Below are positions 42,171 through 48,370 of a stretch of 48,370 nucleotides of DNA, piece after piece (positions within the stretch are counted from its first letter, which is position 1; every line of letters starts with the position of its first letter). Below the pieces are notes generated by a model that searched no databases, was not told where the DNA came from, and worked only from the letters and a program-made list of their open reading frames with translations. The stretch covers positions 1-48,370 of the forward strand of contig NZ_BRVN01000024.1 of the NCBI RefSeq assembly GCF_026011735.1. Direction: 5' to 3'. A program made the position numbers and the translations under genes. Source of the stretch: Dietzia sp. NCCP-2495. Its GTDB lineage: Bacteria; Actinomycetota; Actinomycetes; Mycobacteriales; Mycobacteriaceae.

Positions 42171-42806
42171 ATGCGACTCTTTCTTGGCATCACCGCTCTG
42201 AGCCTCTCTGTCCTCGCTCTTTCCGGATGCGGTTCGTCTGACTCCGAAGTCGAGTCAACTGAGCTGGCATCACCCACGTCCTCGTCGTCGAGCACCGCCA
42301 GCTCCACCACTTCGACAGCCGCTCCTACTCTCAACAGACCTGTCGCACTCGACCTGAGTGCGAATCTCGATGGAGACAAGGTTGCGGTCACAGGAGAGAC
42401 GGGCCTGCCCGATGGATCCGTGCTGTCGGTGAGCCTGGAGCGAGCTTCTGCAGCTAACAACGACCCAGAAAAGGGCTACTTCGAGGTCGATCGAGTTCGC
42501 GCAATAGTCCAGAACGGAAAGTTCTCCGGGACCCTGACCGACAAGAATGCGCAGGATCCACAGGAGTTCGTCGAGGCCTACAACTACAACGAGCCCCCGG
42601 AAGCCCAGCTCTTCTTGATCGATGAAGTCCAGATCACGGTGACGTTCGATCCCCGAAAGGATCAACCGGACGACGTGGTCGACGCAGTCGGAGGGCCCGA
42701 CGGCCTAAACCTGGTAGATAGCCCGGCGGCCAACGAGATCGGCGGATGGACGGATGATCCTTACACCGCGCTCAAGGCGATGGTGGACCTTGCGATGCCA
42801 GCCTGA
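42171..42806 (+). CDS. lipoprotein, unknown
   Basis: The 211-aa product has a signal peptide ending LALSGC-GSS (Cys about 20), a Ser/Thr linker (about 34-51) and a soluble acidic domain with KVAVTGETGLPDGSVLSVSLERAS (about 69-92). The latter looks like a small beta-sandwich found in actinobacterial exported proteins. It is 35 nt after the PASTA-like lipoprotein and probably co-transcribed with it. A hairpin terminator follows at its stop. Confidence 0.65.
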   Translation: MRLFLGITALSLSVLALSGCGSSDSEVESTELASPTSSSSSTASSTTSTAAPTLNRPVALDLSANLDGDKVAVTGETGLPDGSVLSVSLERASAANNDPEKGYFEVDRVRAIVQNGKFSGTLTDKNAQDPQEFVEAYNYNEPPEAQLFLIDEVQITVTFDPRKDQPDDVVDAVGGPDGLNLVDSPAANEIGGWTDDPYTALKAMVDLAMPA

Positions 42807-42842
42807 GCCCCGCAGCCGCTCGCACCTGCTCGTGCCGGGGCT
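42806..42842 (+). terminator. hairpin after the lipoprotein pair
   Basis: AGCCCCG (42806-42812) pairs with CGGGGCT (42836-42842), with inner GCAC/GTGC arms. It begins at the last base of the stop codon. No T-run is present. Confidence 0.5.
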
Positions 42843-42997
42843 GCGCCAATTACATCGATTCTGTCGTCCCCGGAACAGTCAGGCGAGCCCGGGGTGCGCT
42901 TGCTGCATTAGCCGGTGAACGTTGTCGGTAGGAATCGCAAGAGCAATGCACGCCGATACTGCCGGGCTGATGGGTCAAAGCGACCTGGGAACGTGGG

Positions 42998-43513
42998 TTA
43001 CCGGCACAGGACGGTGACGCTGCCGCCTTCGGGTGCGGCGACGAAGGCGTCACCGTTCTCGTCGACGTCGAGGACGTAACCTTTCACGACGGCTCGGGTC
43101 GCTTCGTCGGTGTCCTCAAGGGTGGCGTCGCCGTGCAGCACCCAGTCAGTGCTCTCGTAGGCGACCGGGTTGCGGACCTGAGCGACCGGAGACGGATGGC
43201 CGACCAGGAATTTCATCTCCGGGGAGTCCTCGACGTCGAACAGCACGCGGCTGACGGTCTTCTTCGCGAGTTTCACTTGCTCGATGTTGGCGACGGATGC
43301 GCGCATTGCGTGCGTGACCAGACCGTCGGCGCCGACGGCAATTAGGTGGTCCACCCGCTTGGCGCGCTCGGGTGCACACACCCAGGTGCCGCGGATGACG
43401 TCAATTTCGGACTCGCCATTCTCGATGCGTGTGCCGCCGTTGTCGGCGGAGATGAAGACGAAGATCGTCTCGCCTCCAGAGGTGGCCAGTTCGGCGGTGT
43501 TCTGCTTAGACAC
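42998..43513 (-). CDS. unknown accessory protein
   Basis: The GTG at 43513 has AAAGG at 7 nt upstream and gives 171 aa; an ATG at 43543 lacks a ribosome binding site. The product has a beta-rich middle (IRGTWVCAPERAKRVDHLIAVGADGLVTHAMRA, about 38-70) followed by RVLFDVEDSPEMKFLVG. The G.W......RA..VDHLIAV pattern recalls small PUA-like or substrate-sensing domains in phage-associated proteins. This is a loose resemblance. An imperfect GTCGTATACA/TGTATACGGC dyad (43533-43583) lies upstream. Confidence 0.5.
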   Translation of the reverse strand: MSKQNTAELATSGGETIFVFISADNGGTRIENGESEIDVIRGTWVCAPERAKRVDHLIAVGADGLVTHAMRASVANIEQVKLAKKTVSRVLFDVEDSPEMKFLVGHPSPVAQVRNPVAYESTDWVLHGDATLEDTDEATRAVVKGYVLDVDENGDAFVAAPEGGSVTVLCR

Positions 43514-43532
43514 TGCGATACCTTTCGTATCC

Positions 43533-43583
43533 GTCGTATACATAATCTAACAGATCTAAAGGTACATAGATGTTGTATACGGC
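43533..43583. promoter_or_regulatory. inverted repeat upstream of the unknown gene
   Basis: GTCGTATACA (43533-43542) and TGTATACGGC (43574-43583) match as an inverted pair at 9 of 10 positions. The 31 bp between are AT-rich and probably hold the promoter of the leftward gene. A repressor or DNA-looping site is likely. Confidence 0.45.
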
Positions 43584-43769
43584 GCAAGACTCATCTATCG
43601 AACATGCCGGGCCGGGCACCACGGCCCCTTCTCTGTCCGCCCACCACAACGCACCAATAGGCGCGTGAACAGCACCGATGCCCTACCTTGCGGCCTGCGC
43701 AGACGGTTCCAAAGTTAGAGAGCACGCACTCCCCGCCCAACGGCTGGAGGCTCCAGACCGCCTTTAACC

Positions 43770-44230
43770 CCGAGGCGCTGCCCCACATCGGGACCCTGCC
43801 GGCGCTCGAACGCGCACTGAGCGAGCTGCGCAACGGCGACAAGCTCGTGGTCAACAAGCTCGACCGGTTCGGCCGCTCGCTGCGCGTCCTCCTCGACATC
43901 GCCGCCAAGATCCACGCCAAAGGCGGGTCCCTGACCGCTGGCCATACGACATATGCCGCCGACCCAGTCGGTGCGACGCTGTGCCAGGTGCTCGGATGGC
44001 CGCCGAGCTCAAGGGCGCCATGAACCGCGAACGCACCTGCGAGAGTGTGGCCCGGGCGAAAGCCGAGGGCATGTACGAAGCTCTCCCCGCCGACGCCGAA
44101 AGAGCTACGTCGGATGTACGCCTCCGGCGACTACGCCGCGGAAAAGCTCGTCTGGCTCCTCGGCCTGCACCGTGCGTCGGTTTACAGATACCTCGGGAAT
44201 CGGCCCGAGGGCGTCGACATGGACGGGTAG
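43770..44230 (+). pseudogene. decayed serine recombinase
   Basis: Translated pieces match the intact recombinase at 31666-32226: LERALSELRNGDKLVVNKLDRFGRSL, then QVLG, MNRERTCESVARAKAEG and LRRMYASGDYAAEKL..LLGLHRASVYRYLG. The reading frame changes near 44000 (one base lost after QVLG) and again near 44080. The N-terminal 45 or so residues with the catalytic Ser are missing. So it is inactive, but it shows that a second recombinase once lay at this edge of the accessory block. Confidence 0.75.
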
Positions 44231-44293
44231 CGAACTCGCGCAGTCCTGCAAGTCCTGAGTGTGCTGCCCGCCGTCGACGACGGTTCATTCAGG

Positions 44294-44434
44294 TCAGCAG
44301 GGGAAGTTCGTAAAGAACTCCCACAGTGACCCACCTGCGCCGGTCCCGCTCATTGCGCCGTAGCCCAAGTGAGCGATGACCTTCGCAGCGAACCAACGTA
44401 GCTTGCTGCTACGTCTCCGCTTCTCTGGTGTCAA
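44294..44434 (-). CDS. possible small basic protein, 46 aa
   Basis: A TTG start at 44434 would follow AGGAAGGAG and give LTPEKRRRSSKLRWFAAKVI...SLWEFFTNFPC. The basic N-terminus and hydrophobic end could be a small membrane peptide. The only support is the upstream Shine-Dalgarno-like sequence, which could also serve an ATG 3 to 5 nt earlier that opens only nine codons. The rest of 44231-44730 holds nothing else recognised except the hairpin at 44589-44616. Confidence 0.25.
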   Translation of the reverse strand: MTPEKRRRSSKLRWFAAKVIAHLGYGAMSGTGAGGSLWEFFTNFPC

Positions 44435-44588
44435 CCATCGGTACTCCTTCCTCCACTCGTCAGTAACTGCGTCGCGACGAGGGCTTGAGATCAGTGGCGC
44501 TTACCGCTACTATGGCTTTTAGAAGGAAGTTAAGTAGGATAGGCGTCAGCTGTAGCTGCGACCCGTCTACCAGTGTATCACATCGTGT

Positions 44589-44616
44589 CCAGCCCACGCG
44601 GGAGCGCGTGGGCTGG
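44589..44616. terminator. perfect 11-bp hairpin
   Basis: CCAGCCCACGC (44589-44599), loop GGGAGC and GCGTGGGCTGG (44606-44616) form a perfect stem, without a T-run. It lies 114 nt before the SRAP gene and could terminate transcripts arriving from the left. Confidence 0.55.
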
Positions 44617-44730
44617 CTGCGTTCCGGGGGGCGGTCTGCGGTCTCGCAGTGAGTGTGTCCGGTTCACTTCGCCGCTCCGGCGCCGTCGTTCGACCCGCTG
44701 ACGCCACGAGCCGGTAGTAGCGTCCGCTGC

Positions 44731-45471
44731 ATGTGTGGTCGGTACTCGGTAGCAGTGTCTGGCGCAGCCTTGGTCGACGTTCTTGACCTGGACGGGTCGG
44801 AACCGGGGTTCGAGTGGGAGCCGGCCTACTCGGTTGCTCCTCGCACGCGGGCGCCCGTAATCCGGGATCGTCTGATCGGCGAACAGCGGGTGAGTGAGGC
44901 GTTCATGCCTACGTGGGGGTTACGTCCGTCGTGGGCCAAAGAGAAAGGTCCGCGGCCGATTAACGCCCGGCTCGAGACTGCTGCGACCAATGGCATGTTT
45001 CGTTCTGCGTTCGCCTCGGCGCGGGCCCTGGTTCCGATGACCGGGTACTACGAGTGGCAGGAAGCCCTCGAGGACGGCAAGAAGGTCAAGAACCCCAGCT
45101 ATGTGCATGCCCCGGGTGACGAGCTGCTGCTCGCTGCGGGACTGTTGGCCTTCCACCGCCAGGACGGTGACGAGCAGTGGCGGACGACGTTCACGATCAT
45201 CACGCGCACCGGTGAGGATGCGGCTGGCGAGGTGCACGACCGCATGCCGGTCTTTGTGACCCCTGCCTCGTGGGACACCTGGTTGGCCCCGGAGAAGCTC
45301 GAGAAGGACCAGGTCGGAGACGTGCTGGATCTGCTGGACGTCGAATCGCGGGCGGTGGCGTCGACTCTTCGAACCCGTCCGGTGTCGCGGTCGGTCAACA
45401 ACGTCCGTACCTTGGACCGCCGCGATGCCGACCTGATCGAGGCGGTTACTCGCGGTGGTGGTGATTGCTGA
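44731..45471 (+). CDS. yedK: SRAP/HMCES (YedK) protein
   Basis: The ATG at 44731 is fixed by the conserved MCGRYS, since Cys2 must become the N-terminal catalytic residue. The 246-aa protein has the active-site set: Asn in PINARLET (about 87-94), Glu in GYYEWQ (about 107-112) and His in VHDRMPV (about 168-174). SRAP proteins cross-link to abasic sites in single-stranded DNA and protect them. That suits a plasmid that travels as single strand, together with the SSB-like gene at the other end. The 3' end converges with the next gene by 26 nt. No clear ribosome binding site is seen. Confidence 0.85.
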   Translation: MCGRYSVAVSGAALVDVLDLDGSEPGFEWEPAYSVAPRTRAPVIRDRLIGEQRVSEAFMPTWGLRPSWAKEKGPRPINARLETAATNGMFRSAFASARALVPMTGYYEWQEALEDGKKVKNPSYVHAPGDELLLAAGLLAFHRQDGDEQWRTTFTIITRTGEDAAGEVHDRMPVFVTPASWDTWLAPEKLEKDQVGDVLDLLDVESRAVASTLRTRPVSRSVNNVRTLDRRDADLIEAVTRGGGDC

Positions 45472-45736
45472 CGGTTCGGCCCTGGCGGTAGCGAGGTTTG
45501 CCGTCGGCGCCGTTGCGATAGCGGCGGGGGTTGAGGGCGAGTCTGCGCAGGTCGCGCAGTAGCTCGATTGTGCGCGCCTCCCCCAGCTCGGCGATGGCGT
45601 CTCGGTAGGCGCCCTGCTTGGTGGGGTCGACATCTGGGAGGCCGGCCACGACGAGGTGCCACCGTAGGAGTTCGAGGAACTGATTCTCGCCTGCTTGCTC
45701 GGCTGCTCGGCGCAGTGGGCCCAGCAGTTCGTCCAT
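45446..45736 (-). CDS. small helical protein, unknown
   Basis: The ATG at 45736 gives 96 aa; a TTG and a GTG upstream are alternatives with GGAGG nearby. The product is helical and charged (MDELLGPLRRAAEQAGENQFLELLRWHLVVAG, then AELGEARTIELLRDLRRLALNPRRYR) with a basic end. It is the last gene of the leftward set of small plasmid genes, 37 nt beyond the Xre gene. No family is recognised. Confidence 0.5.
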   Translation of the reverse strand: MDELLGPLRRAAEQAGENQFLELLRWHLVVAGLPDVDPTKQGAYRDAIAELGEARTIELLRDLRRLALNPRRYRNGADGKPRYRQGRTVSNHHHRE

Positions 45737-45772
45737 GTGGCGCACCCTAGGTGTCGCCTCCGACAATGCTGG

Positions 45773-46186
45773 TTAGTGCAGGTCTCGGGCGGCGATGAGT
45801 CCGGTGATGAAGTCGGTGACGCGGTCGGCTTCGGCGTCGGTGAGGTCGAAGCGTTGGCCTCCGACGAGGGTGCGGGCGGGGCCAAGTGGTTCGAGCCCGT
45901 AGAGGACTCGGGTGGCAGCGGACAGTGCGGCTCGGTTGGCGATGGATTCGATGGATTCGATGGTGCAGTCCAGCGCTTCGGCGATTGCGGTGAGCTGGTC
46001 CTGGCTGATGACGGCCGGCGGCGTGGCCTGTCGGTAAGCGGTGGGTTGGGATTGTCCCCGTTCCCAGGCGCTGATCCAGGGGGATTTCACTCCGATGGCC
46101 ACGGCCAGTTTGAGCTGGGTGAGTCCGGCCTCCATGCGTGCGGCGCGGATGGCGCGGCCGAGTGATCGGGCTTCGTCTGGGGTCAC
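45773..46186 (-). CDS. Xre-family regulator
   Basis: The GTG at 46186 has GGAG at 5-6 nt upstream, giving 137 aa. The HTH is LGRAIRAARMEAGLTQLKLAVAIGVKSPWISAWERGQSQPT (about 8-48), a full Xre/Cro-type domain. A helical C-terminus follows (DQLTAIAEALDCTIESIESIANRAAL) and ends with a short Ala/Asp-rich part. It overlaps the 62-aa gene by 4 nt. It is a candidate for the repressor that acts on the palindromic promoters at 47649-47667 and at the left end. Confidence 0.7.
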   Translation of the reverse strand: MTPDEARSLGRAIRAARMEAGLTQLKLAVAIGVKSPWISAWERGQSQPTAYRQATPPAVISQDQLTAIAEALDCTIESIESIANRAALSAATRVLYGLEPLGPARTLVGGQRFDLTDAEADRVTDFITGLIAARDLH

Positions 46187-46371
46187 CGGGGCTCCTTGCC
46201 TGTTGTGTCGGTGTTGAGGGTGGCCAGGACGGCCCAGTGGCCGTCGCTGCAGGTGACGTCGAGGACGGTGACGGCCGGAGTCGTCCCAGGCTGGATGGTG
46301 GCGGTGATGCGGTGGTCGAGGTCGATGTGGGCGTGCAGCTCGGTGGGGCCTGTCCCGACAATGAACGTCAT
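46183..46371 (-). CDS. small protein, unknown
   Basis: The 62-aa product (MTFIVGTGPTELHAHIDLDHRITATIQPG ... VTCSDGHWAVLATLNTDTTGKEPR) shows alternating beta-strand-like residues and no motif. It overlaps its neighbours by 4 nt on both sides, which supports real translation as part of the operon. Confidence 0.5.
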   Translation of the reverse strand: MTFIVGTGPTELHAHIDLDHRITATIQPGTTPAVTVLDVTCSDGHWAVLATLNTDTTGKEPR

Positions 46372-46949
46372 GCCTCCCCCTCTCCCCCACTGGTCGGTCC
46401 GCCGGTGAGGTCGGCGCGACGCGTGGTTTCGCGACGCATGGCGCGGCCTTGGCCAAGGAGGATCTCGAAGAGGTCGTCGGTGGGCGCTTCGGTGCTGGCA
46501 CGGGTCAGCTCAGCGGCGGTGCGGGCGAAGCGGCGGCGGTAGGCGGCGTCGAGGACGTCGGTGGCGAGGGTGCGCACTCCGATGGCGGGGGTTCCGAGTA
46601 GTGCGACGACCTGGAGGGCGTCGGCGAGGAGCCGTCCTTGGTGGCCGGCCAAGCGGCCGGCGTTGGTGAGTGCGGCGAGCACCCGCGGGGCGTGGTGGGG
46701 TTCGCTTGCCGCGATGAGGTCGGCGATCACGCTGTACAGGTCGCCGTATCGGGGGTTGAGGAAGTCGCTTGCCTCGAGGTGGGCGGTGATGTGGCGAGCT
46801 TCGGTGGTGTCGGTGGTGTGCAGGAGGGCGCAGAGGAGTGCTGCTTCGGGGTCGAGTTCGGGGACGGTGGGTGCGTCGTCGGTGGCGGCGAGGTCGTCGA
46901 CGTCGACCGGGTCGGCGGTGGCCTGCGGGTCCTCGGTCATGGTCTGCAT
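46368..46949 (-). CDS. DnaB-like N-terminal domain protein
   Basis: The ATG at 46949 has GGAGGGG 8 nt upstream, giving 193 aa. After a short acidic N-terminus it carries EAALLCALLHTTDTTEARHITAHLEASDFLNPRYGDLYSVIADLIAAS (about 35-82), the DnaB N-terminal helical domain. This is followed by VRTLATDVLDAAYRRRFARTAAELTRAS. There is no RecA-like ATPase part, so it cannot be a helicase. It may dock to the host DnaB or primase, or regulate replication start. The stand-alone domain occurs on some actinobacterial phages and plasmids. Confidence 0.65.
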   Translation of the reverse strand: MQTMTEDPQATADPVDVDDLAATDDAPTVPELDPEAALLCALLHTTDTTEARHITAHLEASDFLNPRYGDLYSVIADLIAASEPHHAPRVLAALTNAGRLAGHQGRLLADALQVVALLGTPAIGVRTLATDVLDAAYRRRFARTAAELTRASTEAPTDDLFEILLGQGRAMRRETTRRADLTGGPTSGGEGEA

Positions 46950-46980
46950 TGTGATGTCCCCTCCCCTGCTGGTGGGTGGC

Positions 46981-47214
46981 TTAGGCGGCGTGGGCCGCGA
47001 GGTTCTTGATGCGGTCGGGGCGGAAGCCGGCCCAGTGGTCGGTGTCGGTGACGACGACGGGGGCCTGGAGGTGGCCGAGGGCCATGACGTAGTCGCGTGC
47101 GGCGGCATCGGCGGTGATGTCGACGAGTTCGTAACTGATGCCGGCCTTATCGAGGGCCTTGATGGTGGCGCCGCACTGCACGCACTGCGGCTTGGTGTAG
47201 ACCGTGATGCTCAT
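46981..47214 (-). CDS. nrdH: NrdH-like redoxin
   Basis: The 77-aa product has the CxxC site in VYTKPQCVQCGATIKALDKAGI (Cys 11 and 14) and ends with QAPVVVTDTDHWAGFRPDRIKNL, the NrdH signature. It is full length. NrdH gives electrons to class Ib ribonucleotide reductase, which would raise deoxynucleotide supply for plasmid synthesis. The start is ATG with AAAGGG upstream. No nrdE or nrdF is present here, so it would use the host enzyme. Confidence 0.85.
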   Translation of the reverse strand: MSITVYTKPQCVQCGATIKALDKAGISYELVDITADAAARDYVMALGHLQAPVVVTDTDHWAGFRPDRIKNLAAHAA

Positions 47215-47237
47215 CGGGAGATCCCTTTCGGGTGGTG

Positions 47238-47261
47238 CCCGTCTGCCTCTCGGCGATGGGC
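47238..47261. repeat. 24-bp direct repeat, copy 1
   Basis: An exact copy of 47712-47735, containing CTGCCTCTCGGCGATGG. On the minus strand it begins 10 nt after the stop of the 112-aa gene, as the other copy does after its gene, and it can fold as a small GAGA-loop stem. Confidence 0.75.
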
Positions 47262-47270
47262 TGCGGCTCG

Positions 47271-47609
47271 TCAGTAGTCGAACTCGTCGAGATCGACGAC
47301 GGGGGAGGTCGAGTGGGTCGCGATGATCGCCTCGGCCATGCCCGGGGTAGAGGCGATGGTCTCGCAGATGATGTCGTCGACGGTGACACCCTCGGCGAGG
47401 GCCTTCTCGGCGGGGAGGCCCTGGGTGCGGGGGTCGCTGATGAGGTAGCGGAACGTCATCGCGGTGATGTAGGCGATGCTGTAGATGTCCTCTTCCCTGC
47501 CCGGGTGCAGCCGCTCGTCGACGAGCTTCGCTGCCAGCATGGCGACCCCTGCGATGTGGTCGCCGTTGTAGAGGCGGGAGTCCTCCACTTCGTAGTTCTG
47601 ATTGTCCAT
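47271..47609 (-). CDS. plasmid protein, unknown
   Basis: The 112-aa product has GGGAGG upstream of the ATG. It is acidic and helical (HIAGVAMLAAKLVDERLHPGREEDIYSIAYITAMTFRYLIS, about 18-58), with no recognised motif. It ends in VVDLDEFDY. Its promoter (47645-47672) with the palindromic operator is directly upstream, so it is the first gene of the NrdH, DnaB-N and Xre set. A 24-bp repeat lies 10 nt after its stop. Confidence 0.6.
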   Translation of the reverse strand: MDNQNYEVEDSRLYNGDHIAGVAMLAAKLVDERLHPGREEDIYSIAYITAMTFRYLISDPRTQGLPAEKALAEGVTVDDIICETIASTPGMAEAIIATHSTSPVVDLDEFDY

Positions 47610-47644
47610 TGCTCTTCCTCCCTCTCCGGCTCTTGCTTACTTCT

Positions 47645-47672
47645 ATCATACACGCATGATGCGTGTACGCAA
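47645..47672 (-). promoter_or_regulatory. promoter with palindromic operator
   Basis: Reading leftward, the -35 TTGCGT (47672-47667) and -10 TATGAT (47650-47645) are separated by 16 bp. A perfect palindrome TACACGCAT-G-ATGCGTGTA occupies 47649-47667, that is, the whole spacer. A repressor bound there would block the polymerase. TACACGCATCAT is shared with the left-end promoter. Confidence 0.7.
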
Positions 47673-47711
47673 GTAGTTCCGGGGCTTTTTTTGGTTCTCG
47701 CCTGCGGTTTT

Positions 47712-47735
47712 CCCGTCTGCCTCTCGGCGATGGGC
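47712..47735. repeat. 24-bp direct repeat, copy 2
   Basis: Exact copy of 47238-47261, placed 10 nt after the stop of the 104-aa gene on the minus strand. The identical spacing in both places is notable. Confidence 0.75.
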
Positions 47736-47744
47736 GGTTGTGGA

Positions 47745-48059
47745 CTAGCCCTGGCTGGGGATGGGGGCGAGTCGGTCTCCGGTGACGAGCAGGTCGCCGT
47801 TGTAGTCGTCCCGGTGTTGGGGGATGTTGTGGGCGAGGTAGAGGCCGTGGGTTCGCATGGCGACTCGGCTGATCTGGGGGTAGAGGAATCTCTTGTGGCC
47901 GTTGAGTAGGGCGGCGGCGTCGTGGCGTTCGATCTCGTGGGTGATGTGAAGTGCCGGCCGCACCTGGGTGACGAGCTCGCGGTTGTCGAGCAGGTGGGTG
48001 GCGTTGGCTGCGGTGGGCTCGTAGTAGCCGGTGCGGGTCTTCTTCGGGCTGGTGTTCAT
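47745..48059 (-). CDS. plasmid protein, unknown
   Basis: The 104-aa product (MNTSPKKTRTGYYEPTAANATHLLDNRELVTQVRPALHIT ...) is polar, with several His and Tyr, and has no recognised motif. A ribosome binding site is weak (AGGAGAAC before the ATG). It lies between the zinc-ribbon gene and the 112-aa gene and is followed by the second 24-bp repeat. No function is assigned. Confidence 0.55.
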   Translation of the reverse strand: MNTSPKKTRTGYYEPTAANATHLLDNRELVTQVRPALHITHEIERHDAAALLNGHKRFLYPQISRVAMRTHGLYLAHNIPQHRDDYNGDLLVTGDRLAPIPSQG

Positions 48060-48098
48060 TGTGTTCTCCTGGCTGGTGAGGGGGCGTGCGCCCGTGGG

Positions 48099-48126
48099 CC
48101 GCCCCCGCCGGGTGGCGGGGGCGGCG
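48099..48126. terminator. 12-bp GC hairpin
   Basis: GCCGCCCCCGCC (48099-48110), loop GGGT and GGCGGGGGCGGC (48115-48126) form a perfect stem 5 nt after the stop of the zinc-ribbon gene. It may end that transcript or reduce read-through into the next gene. Confidence 0.6.
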
Positions 48127-48130
48127 GAGG

Positions 48131-48334
48131 TCAGGCGGCGGTGACGATCTCGGCGCGGCCGTAGTGGTCGTCGCCGCAGACGGTGCAGCGGTAGACGCCG
48201 TGGTTCTCGCTGCCGGTGTGGGTGACCATGCCGAGCGCTTCGGCGGTGGAGATTGCGGAGTGGTTCTCCTCGATCGCGGTCCAGTCGTCGTTGACCAGGC
48301 CGTCGAGGCAGGTAGTGCAGACCAGGTGGTCCAT
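48131..48334 (-). CDS. small zinc-ribbon-like protein
   Basis: The 67-aa product has CTTC (about 6-9) near the start and CTVC (about 51-54) near the end, the pair of CxxC knuckles of a zinc ribbon. His residues (HTGSENHGVY, DDHYG) lie close to the second. GGAG precedes the ATG. It is the most upstream leftward gene in view and its promoter lies at or beyond the right edge. A DNA- or protein-binding role is likely; no family is recognised. Confidence 0.6.
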   Translation of the reverse strand: MDHLVCTTCLDGLVNDDWTAIEENHSAISTAEALGMVTHTGSENHGVYRCTVCGDDHYGRAEIVTAA

Positions 48335-48370
48335 GTTGGCTCCTTTCGGGTTCGGGGCGAGGGGCCTTGT

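Noticed and set aside
43591-43920. 109-codon minus-strand frame
   Set aside because: It is antisense to the decayed recombinase and has no support of its own.
1-48370. CRISPR arrays, tRNA or rRNA genes
   Set aside because: No regularly spaced repeats with unique spacers and no tRNA or rRNA signatures were seen on reading the window.

Overview
The window looks like most or all of a self-transmissible plasmid, or an integrated conjugative element, from a high-GC actinobacterium of the mycolic-acid group (Rhodococcus, Gordonia or a relative). The pointers are frequent GTG starts, a MabA-like FabG, a cutinase-family protein inside the transfer operon, an SCO6880-type transfer system and a TrwC-like relaxase. 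No rRNA, tRNA, CRISPR array or complete insertion sequence was seen, and no standard parA/parB pair.

Layout. 1-780: a promoter/operator, a long untranslated stretch with a perfect 17-bp inverted repeat, a 37-codon ORF behind an ideal ribosome binding site, and a hairpin terminator. 837-3601 (minus): an SSB-like protein and a translationally coupled trio of FabG-type reductase, methyltransferase and a protein resembling the PAS-like Rv3651 family. 3696-5960 (minus): the replication module, with a Rep-like protein, a ribbon-helix-helix protein, a candidate antisense RNA with an intrinsic terminator, and an Xre regulator between two copies of a probable operator. 6233-23898 (plus): one conjugation operon of 17 genes. 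It encodes exported and VirB8-like proteins, a cutinase-like surface protein, small membrane proteins, a VirB6/TrbL-like channel protein, a VirB4 split over two genes, an IS3-OrfA-like DNA-binding protein, a three-domain peptidoglycan hydrolase and a VirD4 coupling protein. 23971-28224: the relaxase-helicase on the minus strand, with inverted repeats upstream that are a good oriT candidate. 28225-31093: a relaxosome-type accessory protein, an HNH protein, and a minus-strand operon headed by a KfrA-like protein with its GTAAC/GTTAC operator.

31194-44230 is accessory and appears less GC-rich. It is bounded by an intact serine recombinase (31666-32226) and a decayed relative (about 43770-44230). 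Between them lie a PHP-like/SMC ATPase and a minus-strand four-gene set: EcoRI-family adenine methyltransferase, DUF262-HNH nuclease, a protein of unknown function and a RibD-like deaminase with an unknown C-terminal domain. This is the best candidate for an undescribed defence or modification system here. Two lipoproteins and one unknown protein follow.

44731-48334 holds an SRAP (HMCES/YedK) protein and a minus-strand set of small plasmid genes (Xre, DnaB N-terminal domain alone, NrdH redoxin, unknowns). Its promoter carries a palindrome that shares a 12-mer, in the same register, with the promoter at the other end of the window.

Taken together, 3.7-31 kb supplies replication control, transfer and probably maintenance. 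The SSB and SRAP proteins could look after single-stranded DNA during transfer. The 33-41 kb block looks like cargo that protects the host or the plasmid. All functions are inferred from motifs read by eye; no database search was possible.
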